A DNA stretch of 64,000 nt from Devosia sp. Root413D1 (lineage in GTDB: Bacteria; Pseudomonadota; Alphaproteobacteria; Rhizobiales; Devosiaceae), in NCBI RefSeq assembly GCF_001425235.1, contig NZ_LMEA01000001.1:248001-312000 (forward strand). The letters are read 5' to 3'. Below, piece after piece: positions 27,021 through 35,415 of the stretch. Both the position numbers and the translations under genes were made by a program. A model generated the notes under the pieces. The model ran no database searches and was not told where the DNA came from. It saw only the letters and a program-made list of their open reading frames with translations. Each line of letters begins with the position of its first letter. Positions within the stretch are counted from its first letter, which is position 1.

Positions 27021-27866
27021 TTAGCCGAGATCGACTTCGGTCGTGTCTTCGTCATACCCCTCGCGGATCTCCTGTGCCGCGCGGCGCAGGATTTCCGCCA
27101 CCCGGCGATCCTCTTCGGGGTCGCGCCGGATCGCTTCCTTGATCGCCTTCTTCAGCGCCTTGCGCGCGTCGTTCACTTCCGGCGCCACGTCGTCGAGATC
27201 ACGGTCGGGCCGGCCCGAGTAGCGTTCCTGGGGCCGTTCGGGCCGCTCCGGTCGCTCGGGGTGTTCGGGATGATCCGGGTGCGGCGGAGCACCGCCGCGA
27301 TCACCGAACCAGCCATGCCGGCCAAATTCCCGCCCCATGCCGCGAAATCGCTCGCGGAACTGCTCCGCCTCCCCCGGCGTGAAGGGGAAATCCTGGCTCG
27401 CCATCCGCTCCCGCAAATGCTCCATCCCGGAGCCTGCCTTGGCGAGGAAGTCGAGCGTCGACTGGATCGCCTCGCGATTATCGTTGAGGTGCGTCCGGCC
27501 TTCCTCGGTGATGGTGTAGAGCTTCTTGTTGCCCTCGGCGGCCGAGGTCACGTAGCCCGCCTCCTCGAGATAGGTCAGCGCCGGATAGACGATGCCCGGG
27601 CTCGGCGAATAAAAGCCCTTCGAATGCTCCTCGATCGCCTTGATCAGGTCGTAGCCATGCCGCGGCTGCTGTTCGATCAAGAACAGCGCGACGAGCCGGA
27701 GGTCACCCGAGGCCAGCATCCGCCCGATGCGGAAATTGCCCCCGAAACCGCCCCAGTCACCAGGGTTGATGTTGGCTTCGAAGTTGCCGAATTTGCGGAA
27801 CCCGCGTCGCGCCATGGCTTCCATGCGCCGCCAGTTCCGGTCCCACCTGTGGTCGTGATCGTGCAT
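27021..27866 (-). CDS. PadR-family transcriptional regulator
   Basis: The 281-residue protein carries a central PadR winged-helix domain (about 52-125; HGYDLIKAIEEHSKGFYSPS, then YPALTYLEEAGYV and GNKKLYTITEEGR). It is flanked by a Gly/Arg/His-rich N-terminus (HDHDHRWDRNWRR), a Pro/His/Arg/Glu-rich stretch (about 190-225) and a charged helix. The long extensions are unusual for PadR and may bind metals or promote oligomerisation. Two identical AAGATATATCTT palindromes lie upstream, consistent with autoregulation. No cotranscribed target gene follows. Confidence 0.87.
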   Translation of the reverse strand: MHDHDHRWDRNWRRMEAMARRGFRKFGNFEANINPGDWGGFGGNFRIGRMLASGDLRLVALFLIEQQPRHGYDLIKAIEEHSKGFYSPSPGIVYPALTYLEEAGYVTSAAEGNKKLYTITEEGRTHLNDNREAIQSTLDFLAKAGSGMEHLRERMASQDFPFTPGEAEQFRERFRGMGREFGRHGWFGDRGGAPPHPDHPEHPERPERPERPQERYSGRPDRDLDDVAPEVNDARKALKKAIKEAIRRDPEEDRRVAEILRRAAQEIREGYDEDTTEVDLG

Positions 27867-27876
27867 CTTTCACTCC

Positions 27877-27950
27877 AAGATATATCTTACGATAGCCGGA
27901 AGATATGCCTCGACCATCGAGGCTTCAAGATAGCTCTCAAGATATATCTT
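27877..27950. promoter_or_regulatory. paired palindromic operator sites upstream of padR gene
   Basis: AAGATATATCTT occurs exactly twice, at 27877-27888 and 27939-27950, 62 bases centre to centre. Between them are two weaker relatives (GAAGATATGCC and CAAGATAGCTCTCAAG). The AT-rich block stands out in a GC-rich region and begins 11 bases upstream of the PadR start. PadR proteins bind such palindromes as dimers. Confidence 0.75.
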
Positions 27951-28051
27951 AAGTCAGCGATACTGCCTGTTTTTGCGCTCGGAGCTTATGAGGACCCTCG
28001 TCGCTGCCCCAAACGCGATGTCATCCCAGCGTAGGGAGAGCTTGGTGGAGA

Positions 28052-28858
28052 CTACCCCGCGATCGCCTTCACATACCGCTCCGCCGAAGCCTCTACCCGC
28101 GCCTTGGCGTCATGCGTCATCACCCGGTCCCACCAGCCGGCATAGATCCGGTCGTAGGCGAACGGCGCCACCGCCCCGACGATGCGGTTCACCTCGCGCG
28201 CCGGCAGCGGGATCAGGTTGGGATAGGAGTACATGAAGCTCACCCAGCGCGTATCCGGCACCACCATGATGGTATCGCCGGTCATCAGCACGCCCTTATT
28301 GTCCTCGCCGGCCCAATGCAGCGCGGTGGAGCCGACAAAATGTCCGCCGCAACGCACCAGCGTTACCCCCTGCCCGAGCTCGAGCGTCTCGCCGCTCCAG
28401 TAGTTCACGCGGTCCGACGGCCGCATCACGTACTGCCGGTTGGCCTCGTGGATATGGATCGGCACGCCGCCCAGCGCCTCCGACCAGTCGACCATGGAGG
28501 AATAGAAATGCGGATGCGAGATCGCCATCGCCCGCACCCCGCCCAGTTCCTTGATCCGCCTGACCGCCTCGTCGGTAACCAGCGGCGTGCAATCCCACAG
28601 CACCCCGCCACCTGCCTGCTGGATCAGCAGCATACGCTGTCCGATGGCGATCGACGGCGCCGACCCGATCCCCACCAGCCCCGGCTCCTGCTCCTTGAAC
28701 TCGATCGTATGCTTCTGCTGGAGCTCCGCCAGTGTCGTCCAGCGCTGCCCGGCGGCCGTCACATACTGCCGCTCGTCATCACAGATGACGCAGCGCTCGG
28801 GCGGCGCCTCGGACGGTGCATGGCCCACGCCACAGGTGACGCAGATAAAGGATTGCAT
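28052..28858 (-). CDS. zinc-ribbon plus metallo-beta-lactamase-fold hydrolase
   Basis: The 268-residue product has an N-terminal metal-binding segment (CVTCGVGHAPSEAPPERC with a further CVIC, residues about 6-27). It is followed by a metallo-beta-lactamase-like domain, in which SHPHFYSSMVDW (about 118-129) replaces the classic HxHxDH, GGHFVGSTALHW follows, and TGDTIMV carries a metal-ligand Asp. The first motif is degenerate (HPHFY), so a mononuclear site or altered chemistry is likely. ATG 28858 is well spaced. Substrate unknown. Confidence 0.8.
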   Translation of the reverse strand: MQSFICVTCGVGHAPSEAPPERCVICDDERQYVTAAGQRWTTLAELQQKHTIEFKEQEPGLVGIGSAPSIAIGQRMLLIQQAGGGVLWDCTPLVTDEAVRRIKELGGVRAMAISHPHFYSSMVDWSEALGGVPIHIHEANRQYVMRPSDRVNYWSGETLELGQGVTLVRCGGHFVGSTALHWAGEDNKGVLMTGDTIMVVPDTRWVSFMYSYPNLIPLPAREVNRIVGAVAPFAYDRIYAGWWDRVMTHDAKARVEASAERYVKAIAG

Positions 28859-28940
28859 CGAAAGTCTCCGGTCGTTGTGGTGCTGCCGGACGGTAATCTG
28901 GCGAATGCGCTGGGAAATGCAACCATGGCACCTGCTGCAC

Positions 28941-29071
28941 ACCCCTCCCCAACCCTCCCCGTCGAGGCCGGTGTCTCAGGCACAATCGCGCCACAGCGCA
29001 ACCTCCCCCTTGACAGGGGAGGCAAGCGCAGCTTGGGAGCAAAGCGACCTAGCGCAGCTCGGAGGGGGTGC
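28941..29071. repeat. palindromic intergenic element, CTCCCC family
   Basis: The gap between two minus-strand genes contains CCCCTCCCCAACCCTCCCC and, further on, ACCTCCCCCTTGACAGGGGA and GGAGGGGG arms, with a AGCGCAGCTTGGGAGC core similar to the 17031 and 38561 elements. Confidence 0.65.
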
Positions 29072-29098
29072 GCCACTCGCACAGACCGTCGGGCTTGG

Positions 29099-29713
29099 CT
29101 ACTGCGCCACCAGCCCCTTCCACACCTCGAGCTCGTCCAACGTCTCGCCGGCCCCGGCCAGGGCGAACTGGTAGATGTCGAAGCTGCCCACCATCACGCC
29201 GTAATAGCCCGGCCGCTCGCGCGCCTCGTGCTTGAGCCTGAGGATCAGGTCGCGGTCGCAGGCCGAGAGATCGGCCCGAAGGTTCGCATCGCGCGCCTGG
29301 CGCACCGCGAAATCGAACGGCTCCCAGCCCCAGATGTCGCATTTCCACGGGTTGCCGGCGTAATCCTTGAACTCGATGCCCCAGTAGAGCCCGGCGCCGA
29401 GCGGGTGCGGCTCGACATAATCGTTGAGGAAGCTCGCCTTGTGCAGCTGCAGCCCGGCCCGGTCGAACTGGATGGCGATATCGGCGGCGAGCCCGGCCCA
29501 TTCGGCCCAACGCTCTGCCTCGCACGGCATGTGGATGTCGATATCGCGCCACACCATCAGGTCATAGCCAGCGCTGCCGGTCACCACAGCCTCGCCGAAG
29601 CGGGCATTGAGCAGTTCGAGCAGGCCCGTTTCCACCAGCACGGTGCGGGCTTCCTCTCGGAGTTCCGCGGCGACGTGCCGCCTCTCTTCCGCGTCCTGAA
29701 GAGCTGCGTCCAT
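29099..29713 (-). CDS. nucleotidyltransferase-fold hypothetical protein
   Basis: From ATG 29713 (MDAALQDAEER), the 204-residue product has the segment VTGSAGYDLMVWRDIDIHM (about 42-60), reading as a GSxxYD..DID nucleotidyltransferase active-site pattern. The downstream part (NPWKCDIWGWEPFDF) fits the same fold. Such stand-alone proteins are common and mostly uncharacterised. No antitoxin-like partner is adjacent, so a toxin role is not indicated. An ATG upstream at 29791 would start inside the terminator hairpin. Confidence 0.65.
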   Translation of the reverse strand: MDAALQDAEERRHVAAELREEARTVLVETGLLELLNARFGEAVVTGSAGYDLMVWRDIDIHMPCEAERWAEWAGLAADIAIQFDRAGLQLHKASFLNDYVEPHPLGAGLYWGIEFKDYAGNPWKCDIWGWEPFDFAVRQARDANLRADLSACDRDLILRLKHEARERPGYYGVMVGSFDIYQFALAGAGETLDELEVWKGLVAQ

Positions 29714-29784
29714 TCCAATTTCCCCATAACGAGATCTCCGATCTCGCGTGCATAAAGACCGGAATACGGGGCATCCCAACCCCG

Positions 29785-29814
29785 GAATCAAAAGCCCGGC
29801 TCGTGAGCCGGGCT
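29785..29814 (-). terminator. rho-independent terminator for the rplS direction
   Basis: AGCCCGGCTC pairs perfectly with GAGCCGGGCT (29814-29793), loop two bases, followed on the minus strand by TTTTGATT. It ends transcription coming leftward from rplS (29926), beyond the palindromic repeat at 29857. Confidence 0.88.
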
Positions 29815-29856
29815 GAACTCTAGTCGCGCTCGTGCCGAAACTGTGGCACGGCCGGA

Positions 29857-29900
29857 GCGGGCGCAGGAAAAGTTGTGAGACTTTTCCGTTCGACGCCCGC
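29857..29900. repeat. GGAAAAGTTG..GACTTTTCC dispersed palindrome, copy 1
   Basis: The core AGGAAAAGTTGTGAGACTTT lies inside a GCGGGCG/CGCCCGC inverted repeat (29857-29863 and 29894-29900). The same core recurs at 35360, 43845, 53504 and 56826, with different flanking stems. This copy lies 26 bases beyond the rplS stop. Confidence 0.8.
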
Positions 29901-29925
29901 GACCACTTAACAGCGCTTCAACTGA

Positions 29926-30468
29926 TTACTCGGCCTTGGGCTCGGTCGCGGCGGCTGCCTCGGCAGCAGCAGCGGCGGCCTCAGCGGCGTCCTTCTCGGC
30001 GAGCTCCTTGGCCAGCGCCTCGGCGGCGGCGATCTTCTCGGCCTCGCGGGCGTTCTTGGCGTCAAGCGCTGCAACGCGCTCGCCGGCCTCGATCTTCTTG
30101 GTGCGGGCGCCGACGTTCTCGAAAATACGGGCGGCCTTACCGCGACGGTCGCGCAGGTAATAGAGCTTGGCGCGGCGGACCTTACCGCGCTTGATCACTT
30201 CGACGCGGTCGATATTGGGGGAGAGCACCGGGAACACGCGTTCCACGCCTTCGCCGTACGAAATCTTGCGCACAGTGAAGCTTTCCATGATGCCGGTGCC
30301 GGAGCGGGCGATAACCACGCCCTCATAGGCCTGCAGGCGTTCCTTGTCGCCTTCGCGGATCTTCACCCACACCTTGACGGTATCGCCGTGGGTAAATTCC
30401 GGATGGGCGCCCTTGGCGAGCAGCTTATCGTGCTGCTCCTGATTGAGCTGTTCGATGATCTTGGACAT
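29926..30468 (-). CDS. rplS: 50S ribosomal protein L19 with long Ala/Glu tail
   Basis: Residues 1-115 are a normal L19 ([72 protein letters not shown], cited in parts). L19 sits at the 30S-50S interface. The protein continues to 180 residues with an Ala/Glu/Lys-rich tail of about 60 residues ([20 protein letters not shown] and onward), likely helical. Similar tails occur in some alphaproteobacteria. It is separated from trmD by the hupE and copper genes, unlike the usual rpsP-rimM-trmD-rplS block. Confidence 0.95.
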   Translation of the reverse strand: MSKIIEQLNQEQHDKLLAKGAHPEFTHGDTVKVWVKIREGDKERLQAYEGVVIARSGTGIMESFTVRKISYGEGVERVFPVLSPNIDRVEVIKRGKVRRAKLYYLRDRRGKAARIFENVGARTKKIEAGERVAALDAKNAREAEKIAAAEALAKELAEKDAAEAAAAAAEAAAATEPKAE

Positions 30469-30657
30469 CTGATGTTCCGTTCGTCTTTTTCAAAGGAGCG
30501 TTTCGCCGGCTTCACGCCGACCGCCCGGTCTTGGTTGCACGGATTTTTATGCATTATTGGCCGAGCCGAAGCTCAAGCGAGCGGGGCTATAAATCAAGAA
30601 TGCCCGGGAGTCTAGGGCTCGGGTCTAGGGTTTGCTCGACATCGCCTAAGCCACCGG

Positions 30658-30735
30658 GTCATTCCCGCGAAAGCGGGAACCTCCGTTTGCGATGCCGGCC
30701 CCAGAAACGGCGATCCCCGCTTTCGCGGGGATGAC
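30658..30735. repeat. REP-like inverted pair, GTCATTCC/GTCATCCC family
   Basis: Arms GGTCATTCCCGCGAAAGCGG (from about 30657) and CCGCTTTCGCGGGGATGACC (to about 30736) face each other in the gap between hupE and rplS. They match the 2096 and 56566 elements. Confidence 0.8.
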
Positions 30736-30761
30736 CAGTTTCCACTCATGCTGCGAGAGGC

Positions 30762-31346
30762 TTACAGCCAGCCGGCCAGCACCCCGATGCCGCCCAGCGC
30801 GAACACGCCACCGGCCACCTGCGCAGCGGTCTTGCCATACTTGCCGACCAGCTTGGTCACGCCCATTGCCGCGCCGATGCCGGCCGCATGCAGCAACGCG
30901 GTCGCAACGATGAAGCCCGCCGCATATTCGAAGCCCGAGGCATCGACCGGCATTTCGGCGCCGTGCGCGTGGCCGTGGAAGATCGCGAACACCCCGACCA
31001 ATGCCGAGGCTGCCACCACCGGCATCGGCCGACCCAGCGCCGCGGCGCCGCCGATCACCACGCTCGAGAGCGCAATGCCCAGTTCAACGAACGGCACGTC
31101 GATCTGCCCGACGCCCAGCAGGAACCCGACCGCCATCATGGCGACGAAGCTCAGCGGCACCAGCCACAGTGCCTTGCCGCCCAGCACATAGGCGAACACG
31201 CCCACCGCCACCATGGCGAGGATATGGTCGATCCCGCCGACCGGATGCATGAAGCCGTGCAGGAACCCCGAAGTGTCGCCGTGCCCGGTATGGGCAAAGG
31301 CCGCCGTCGGAACGGCGATGAGCAGAAGGGCCAGAAGCGCGCGCAT
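30762..31346 (-). CDS. hupE: HupE/UreJ-type metal transporter, probably cobalt
   Basis: The 194-residue membrane protein has a signal-like first helix ending AFAHTGHGD, then about five further helices. The HGFMHPVGGIDHILAMVAVG block (30-49) and FHGHAHGAE later carry the His/Asp residues typical of HupE/UreJ, linked to nickel or cobalt uptake. A cobalamin riboswitch lies directly upstream, so cobalt for B12 synthesis is the likely cargo. Start ATG 31346 has GGAGA five bases away; ATG 31358 (MEIFM) is a less likely alternative. Confidence 0.85.
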   Translation of the reverse strand: MRALLALLLIAVPTAAFAHTGHGDTSGFLHGFMHPVGGIDHILAMVAVGVFAYVLGGKALWLVPLSFVAMMAVGFLLGVGQIDVPFVELGIALSSVVIGGAAALGRPMPVVAASALVGVFAIFHGHAHGAEMPVDASGFEYAAGFIVATALLHAAGIGAAMGVTKLVGKYGKTAAQVAGGVFALGGIGVLAGWL

Positions 31347-31404
31347 AAATATCTCCATCTCGGGACCCGCCGTCCCGTAGCGTTTTTCATGTTCGATGGT
31401 CCCG

Positions 31405-31600
31405 GTTTGGGTCACCACCGGACGGCCGGTCTCCTGGCTCCGGGCACCTCTCACTCCACCTTCCCAGTCGCAAACCAGTGGCACGCTGAGTGAAAAGTCA
31501 GGCCCGTTACAGTCGCGGGGGCGGCGCCGGCATCGGCCAATGGCCTACCGGCTTCCCGTTTCACGCGGCCCCGAAAAGCGGGTCGCGCACCGTCGCGCTA
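31405..31600 (-). promoter_or_regulatory. cobalamin (B12) riboswitch upstream of hupE
   Basis: Reading leftward on the minus strand, the conserved pieces occur in order: AAACGGGAAGCCGGT, the B12-box-like GCCGCCCCCGCGACTGTAAC, GCCACTGG, CTGGGAAGG and AGCCAGGAGACC (31441-31428). About 60 bases then separate it from hupE. The order and sequences are those of AdoCbl-type riboswitches that repress genes when B12 is abundant. Boundaries are approximate. Confidence 0.9.
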
Positions 31601-31728
31601 TCTCTGTCAGGTTCCACCGGTGAGTTCAATCGCCCGCCCGCGCATTTGCCGCATGACGCGGCAGCCCCGGCTGCGCTAAAGGGTCTTGTCGTCCAACGGG
31701 GTCGTTGCCGGTGCTCAACGCGCGAAAC

Positions 31729-32058
31729 ATGGGAAGAGAGCTGCTGCACGCGCTTGTCGTGCTCGCCCTGGTTTTCCTCAGTTTCGCTCACGCCCCGGTG
31801 GCTACCGCATCCGCCGGCCCCGACACCCTCACCGCCGCGCTCGACATGAGCTATTGCGGGGACACCCCGGATGACCCCAAGGCGCACGCCCCCTGCCACG
31901 CCTGCCGCATCGGCGGGGCTGACCTGCCGCCGCCCTGCGACATCGCTATCCCGGTGGCGATGCTGGCAGATGTCGCCTATGGCGCGCTTCCCATCCTGCA
32001 TCTGCCGGCCGAGCCGCTGGGCACTGCCACCGCCCGCGGACCACCCGCCTCCGTCTGA
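31729..32058 (+). CDS. small secreted Cys/His protein (DUF2946-like)
   Basis: A start at ATG 31729 gives 109 residues; GTG 31711 is also possible. A signal peptide or anchor (ELLHALVVLALVFLSFAHAP) is followed by a mature region with SYCG, then HAPCHACRIGG and PPPCDIA, a Cys/His pattern suited to a metal site. This resembles DUF2946-type proteins that accompany copper genes. It lies 66 bases before the YcnI-PCuAC fusion and on the same strand, consistent with a role in copper handling, though the family call is tentative. Confidence 0.6.
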   Translation: MGRELLHALVVLALVFLSFAHAPVATASAGPDTLTAALDMSYCGDTPDDPKAHAPCHACRIGGADLPPPCDIAIPVAMLADVAYGALPILHLPAEPLGTATARGPPASV

Positions 32059-32124
32059 TCGATCGTAGCCCATTATCGATTTGCTGCGCGCCCGCTACGG
32101 CCGCAGCCAACAGACGAGAGTCAG

Positions 32125-33108
32125 ATGCACACCACATCCCGCATCGCCGCATTGGCGGCTTCTACCCTCATGCTCGCGAGCCCGGCCTTCGCCCATGCCA
32201 CGCTCACCCCGGCCAGCGCCGCCAACGGCGCGACCGTCAAGGTCGCCATTGCCATCCCGCATGGCTGCGATGGCGCCCCCACCGACACGGTCAGCATCGT
32301 GCTGCCCGAAGGTTTCGTATCGGCCAAGCCGATGGTGAAAGCCGGCTGGACCGTCGAGATCACCAAGGGCGACTACCAGAACAGCTACCAGGTGCATGGC
32401 CAGCCGGTGACCTCCGGCGCCCTCGCCGTCAGCTGGGCCGGTGGCTCGATCCCCGACGACCAGTTCGACGAATTCGTCGTCCAGGGCTCGCTACAAGGCT
32501 TTGACGCCGAAACCAGCCTGCCGTTCGTCGTGACGCAGAAATGCGGCGCCGCCTCGGTGGTCTGGGACCAGATCGCTGCCCCCGGCGAGAACGCCCACGC
32601 CCTCGAGCATCCGGCTCCCACCCTCGCCGTCACCACTGCGGCTGCCGGCGAGCATGACCACGGCGCCATGAGCATGGCCGCTCCGGCCGCGGTGAGCATC
32701 GGCAATCTCGAGATCAGCGGCGGCTTCTCTCGCGCCACCCTCCCCAATGCGCCGGTTGGCGGCGGCTATCTCACCATCACCAACAAGGGCGGCGAAGCCG
32801 ATCGCCTGGTCAGCGCTGCCTCGCCGGTCACCGGCGTGGTCCAGATCCATCAGATGAAGATGGAGGGCGACCTGATGAAGATGAACGAGTTGCCCGAGGG
32901 CGTCGAAATCCCGGCCGGCGAAACCGTCACCCTGGCGCCGGGCGGCCTCCACATCATGTTCATGCAGCTCGCCCAGCCGCTGGTGGAGGGGACAAAGATC
33001 CCGTTGACCCTCAACTTCGAGAAGGCCGGCAGCGTCGAGGTGGAACTCAGCGTCGAGAGCCCGGCCGCCAAGGGTCCGGCTGAAGACCACTCGATGCACG
33101 GTGGCTGA
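32125..33108 (+). CDS. YcnI (DUF1775) - PCu(A)C copper chaperone fusion
   Basis: The 327-residue secreted protein has a signal peptide (about 1-23) and its mature N-terminus begins HATL, with the histidine that binds copper in YcnI. DUF1775 covers about 24-170. A His/Met linker (EHDHGAMSM, about 175-185) leads into a PCu(A)C domain (about 190-310). The copper site there is read as HQM..M and the HIMFM of GGLHIMFM. The product ends in DHSMHGG, another possible copper ligand set. The two domains occur as separate genes in many bacteria. SCO follows after two bases, so the set likely metallates cytochrome oxidase. Confidence 0.9.
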   Translation: MHTTSRIAALAASTLMLASPAFAHATLTPASAANGATVKVAIAIPHGCDGAPTDTVSIVLPEGFVSAKPMVKAGWTVEITKGDYQNSYQVHGQPVTSGALAVSWAGGSIPDDQFDEFVVQGSLQGFDAETSLPFVVTQKCGAASVVWDQIAAPGENAHALEHPAPTLAVTTAAAGEHDHGAMSMAAPAAVSIGNLEISGGFSRATLPNAPVGGGYLTITNKGGEADRLVSAASPVTGVVQIHQMKMEGDLMKMNELPEGVEIPAGETVTLAPGGLHIMFMQLAQPLVEGTKIPLTLNFEKAGSVEVELSVESPAAKGPAEDHSMHGG

Positions 33109-33110
33109 CC

Positions 33111-33710
33111 ATGAGCGCCATAACCTCGCGCCTCCGCCTCGCGCTCTGGGCTCTGGTCGCGCTGGCGGCAGTGGCGGCAACGCTGCTGTTCTTCGTCACG
33201 CGGCCCGCCCCGGAAAGCGGCGGCATCGGCGGCGGCAGCTATGCCCTCGTCGATCAACGCGGCAACCCGGTCGATCAGTCCATGCTGGTCGGCCAGCCCT
33301 CGCTGCTGTTCTTCGGCTATACCCATTGCCCCGACGTCTGCCCCACCACCATGGGCGAGATGGCGGGCTGGTTCGCCGACCTCGGCGACGAGGCCGAGAA
33401 CCTCAAGGCCTTCTTCGTCACGGTCGATCCCGAGCGCGACACCCCCGAAATCCTCAATGGCTATGTCAGCTGGGTGTCCGACCGGGTGACCGGCGTCACC
33501 GGCAAGCCCGAGGAGATCGCCAGGATGGTCAAGGCCTGGAAGGTGCTGGGCCAGAAGGTGCCGGGAGAAGGCTCCGATTACACCATGAACCACACCGCTT
33601 CGGTGTTCCTCGTCAACGCCCAGGGCGGCTTCGAAGGCACCATCGCCTACCAGGAGGACGCGACCACCGCCCTCGCCAAGATCAGGAAGCTGCTCGGCAA
33701 GTCGGCCTGA
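33111..33710 (+). CDS. SCO family protein (copper delivery / thiol oxidoreductase)
   Basis: The 199-residue protein has an N-terminal anchor (about 8-28) and a thioredoxin-fold SCO domain. The copper site is complete: CPDVCPTTM gives Cys-x3-Cys (about 75-79) and NHTASVFLV supplies the later His. SCO proteins load the CuA site of cytochrome c oxidase. It begins two bases after the preceding stop and is surely cotranscribed with the YcnI-PCuAC fusion. It converges directly on trmD with no gap. Confidence 0.93.
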   Translation: MSAITSRLRLALWALVALAAVAATLLFFVTRPAPESGGIGGGSYALVDQRGNPVDQSMLVGQPSLLFFGYTHCPDVCPTTMGEMAGWFADLGDEAENLKAFFVTVDPERDTPEILNGYVSWVSDRVTGVTGKPEEIARMVKAWKVLGQKVPGEGSDYTMNHTASVFLVNAQGGFEGTIAYQEDATTALAKIRKLLGKSA

Positions 33711-34391
33711 TCAGGTGAGCAAATCCGGCCGGCGCGCCCGTGTGAGCCTCTCGCTCTCGGCGCGCCGCCACTTCTCTACCTTGCCGTGGTCGCCCGAGGT
33801 CAGCACCTCAGGGATCTCGCGCCCCTCAAACAGCTGCGGCCGGGTGTATTGCGGGTATTCCAGCAGCCCATTCTCAAAACTCTCGTCGGCATGGCTTTCC
33901 GCCGCTCCCAGCACCCCGGGAAGCAGCCGCACCACCGCTTCGAGCAGCACCATGGCGGCGACTTCGCCGCCGGCCAGCACATAGTCGCCGATCGAGATTT
34001 CCTCGAGTTGCCTCGCCTCGATCACCCGCTGGTCGATCCCCTCGAACCGCCCGCAGACGATCACCGCCCCCGGTCCCGCCGCCAGCTCGCGTACCTTGGC
34101 CTGCGTCAGCGGTGTGCCGCGCGGCGACATCAGCAGCCGCGGCCGCGCGTCGCCTTCCGGCGACACCGCATCGATCGCCTTGGCGAGGATATCCGGTTTC
34201 AGCACCATGCCGGCGCCGCCGCCCGATGGGGTATCGTCCACCGTCCGGTGCCGGTCGGTGGCGAAATCCCTGAGCTGGGTGGTCTCGAGGCTCCACCGCC
34301 CATCCGCCATGCCACGGCCGATCACCGAGGCGCCGAGCGGGCCTGGGAACAGTTCCGGAAACAGCGTGATGATCGAAGCCGAAAAGCTCAA
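33711..34391 (-). CDS. trmD: tRNA (guanine-N1)-methyltransferase
   Basis: The 226-residue product is TrmD, which methylates G37 of tRNA with SAM and forms a trefoil-knot dimer. Visible blocks are [22 protein letters not shown] near the N-terminus (cited in part), [30 protein letters not shown] and the knot segment [14 protein letters not shown]. It is cotranscribed with rimM and rpsP and overlaps rimM by four bases. Confidence 0.96.
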   Translation of the reverse strand: MSFSASIITLFPELFPGPLGASVIGRGMADGRWSLETTQLRDFATDRHRTVDDTPSGGGAGMVLKPDILAKAIDAVSPEGDARPRLLMSPRGTPLTQAKVRELAAGPGAVIVCGRFEGIDQRVIEARQLEEISIGDYVLAGGEVAAMVLLEAVVRLLPGVLGAAESHADESFENGLLEYPQYTRPQLFEGREIPEVLTSGDHGKVEKWRRAESERLTRARRPDLLT

Positions 34392-34924
34392 TCGGGTTCT
34401 TCTTCGCCCGGCTCCGCCTCGATCGGCGGATCGATCAAGAGGTACCCATCGGCGACCCGCACCTCCGGCACCACGGCCTTCGAGAACGGATAGAGATAGG
34501 TATCGCCCGAGCGGGGGTCGCGGATTTCGAGCAGGTCACCGGCGCCGAAATTCGGCACCGCCATCACCTCGCCGATCTCCGAGCCGTCGGCCAGCCGGGC
34601 TTTCAGCCCGATCAGGTCGGCATGGTAGAAATCGTCGTCGTCGGTGTCGGGCAGCAGCGCGCGGTCGACATAGAGTTCGACCCCGTTCAGCTTTTCCGCC
34701 GCGTTGCGGTCGTTGACCCCCTCGAGCCGCGCCACGAGCACATTGGTCGTGGTGCGAGCCGCGAGGATCTTGATGGTGAGGCCCGGCTTGTTGGTCGAAA
34801 GCGGGCCATAGGACGCCAGCGCCAGCGGGTCCTCGGTAAAGGACTGGATGCGCACTTCGCCCTTGATCCCATGGGCCGCGCCGATGCGGCCCATGAGGAG
34901 CTTGTTGTCGCCCGCTTGCGCCAC
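34388..34924 (-). CDS. rimM: ribosome maturation factor RimM
   Basis: This 178-residue protein has the RimM N-terminal domain ([20 protein letters not shown] at 11-30) and a PRC-barrel C-terminal domain (about 95-165; [18 protein letters not shown]). It assists 30S head assembly near S19. It lies between rpsP (three-base gap) and trmD (four-base overlap), the normal operon order. The C-terminal [10 protein letters not shown] tail is acidic. Confidence 0.95.
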   Translation of the reverse strand: MAQAGDNKLLMGRIGAAHGIKGEVRIQSFTEDPLALASYGPLSTNKPGLTIKILAARTTTNVLVARLEGVNDRNAAEKLNGVELYVDRALLPDTDDDDFYHADLIGLKARLADGSEIGEVMAVPNFGAGDLLEIRDPRSGDTYLYPFSKAVVPEVRVADGYLLIDPPIEAEPGEEEPD

Positions 34925-34927
34925 GGC

Positions 34928-35323
34928 TTACTCGGACGCGGCTGCTTCGGCGGCGGCCGGCGCCGGCGCAGCGTCGGCAGCGGCCTTGTCGGCGACAGCC
35001 TTGGCCTTGGCTTCGGCGCGCTCGGTCGCCTTCTTGCCCGGCACGGCCTTCTCGGGGTTGTTGCGCGCTTCGCGCTTCAACAGGCCGGCGGCGTCGAAGA
35101 AGCGCGCCACGCGGTCGGTCGGCTGGGCGCCGACGCTCAGCCAATGCTGCACGCGCTCGGTCACCAGAGTGACGCGCTTGTCCTTGTCGGCGAGCTTGGG
35201 ATCGTAGTTGCCGATCTTCTCGATGAAGCGGCCGTCACGCGGCGAACGGGCGTCGGCGACGACGACGTGGTAGTAGGGGCGCTTCTTGGTGCCGGCGCGG
35301 GCAAGGCGGAGTTTCAGCGACAT
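34928..35323 (-). CDS. rpsP: 30S ribosomal protein S16 with Ala-rich extension
   Basis: Residues 1-80 are canonical S16 ([55 protein letters not shown]). The protein then continues to 131 residues with an Ala/Lys/Glu-rich tail, about 45 residues beyond the usual length. The tail parallels the L19 tail. It is the first gene of the rpsP-rimM-trmD operon. Confidence 0.95.
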   Translation of the reverse strand: MSLKLRLARAGTKKRPYYHVVVADARSPRDGRFIEKIGNYDPKLADKDKRVTLVTERVQHWLSVGAQPTDRVARFFDAAGLLKREARNNPEKAVPGKKATERAEAKAKAVADKAAADAAPAPAAAEAAASE

Positions 35324-35359
35324 TCTTCAGTCCTTCGTATGATCAGTCGTTTCGTTTGG

Positions 35360-35408
35360 TCGCGCTCTCGAACCGCAAAAGTCTGCAACTTTTGCTGATC
35401 ACGCTTCC
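35360..35408. repeat. dispersed palindrome, copy 2
   Basis: The core in inverted orientation (CAAAAGTCTGCAACTTTTG) is flanked by CGCTCTCGAACC and ATCACGCTTCC. It lies seven bases after the ffh stop, upstream of it in the rpsP-ffh gap, and resembles the cores at 29857, 43845, 53504 and 56826. Confidence 0.75.
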
Positions 35409-35415
35409 GGTGGGG

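Noticed and set aside
23477-27142. 1221-residue open frame on the plus strand
   Set aside because: It lies antisense to the RNA methyltransferase and the FAD/Fe-S dehydrogenase, is dominated by Arg, His and Pro, and has no domain pattern. It is a product of high third-position GC.
29785-29814. tRNA-like structure
   Set aside because: The GC-rich hairpin followed by TTTT is a terminator; no acceptor, D or TΨC arms are present.
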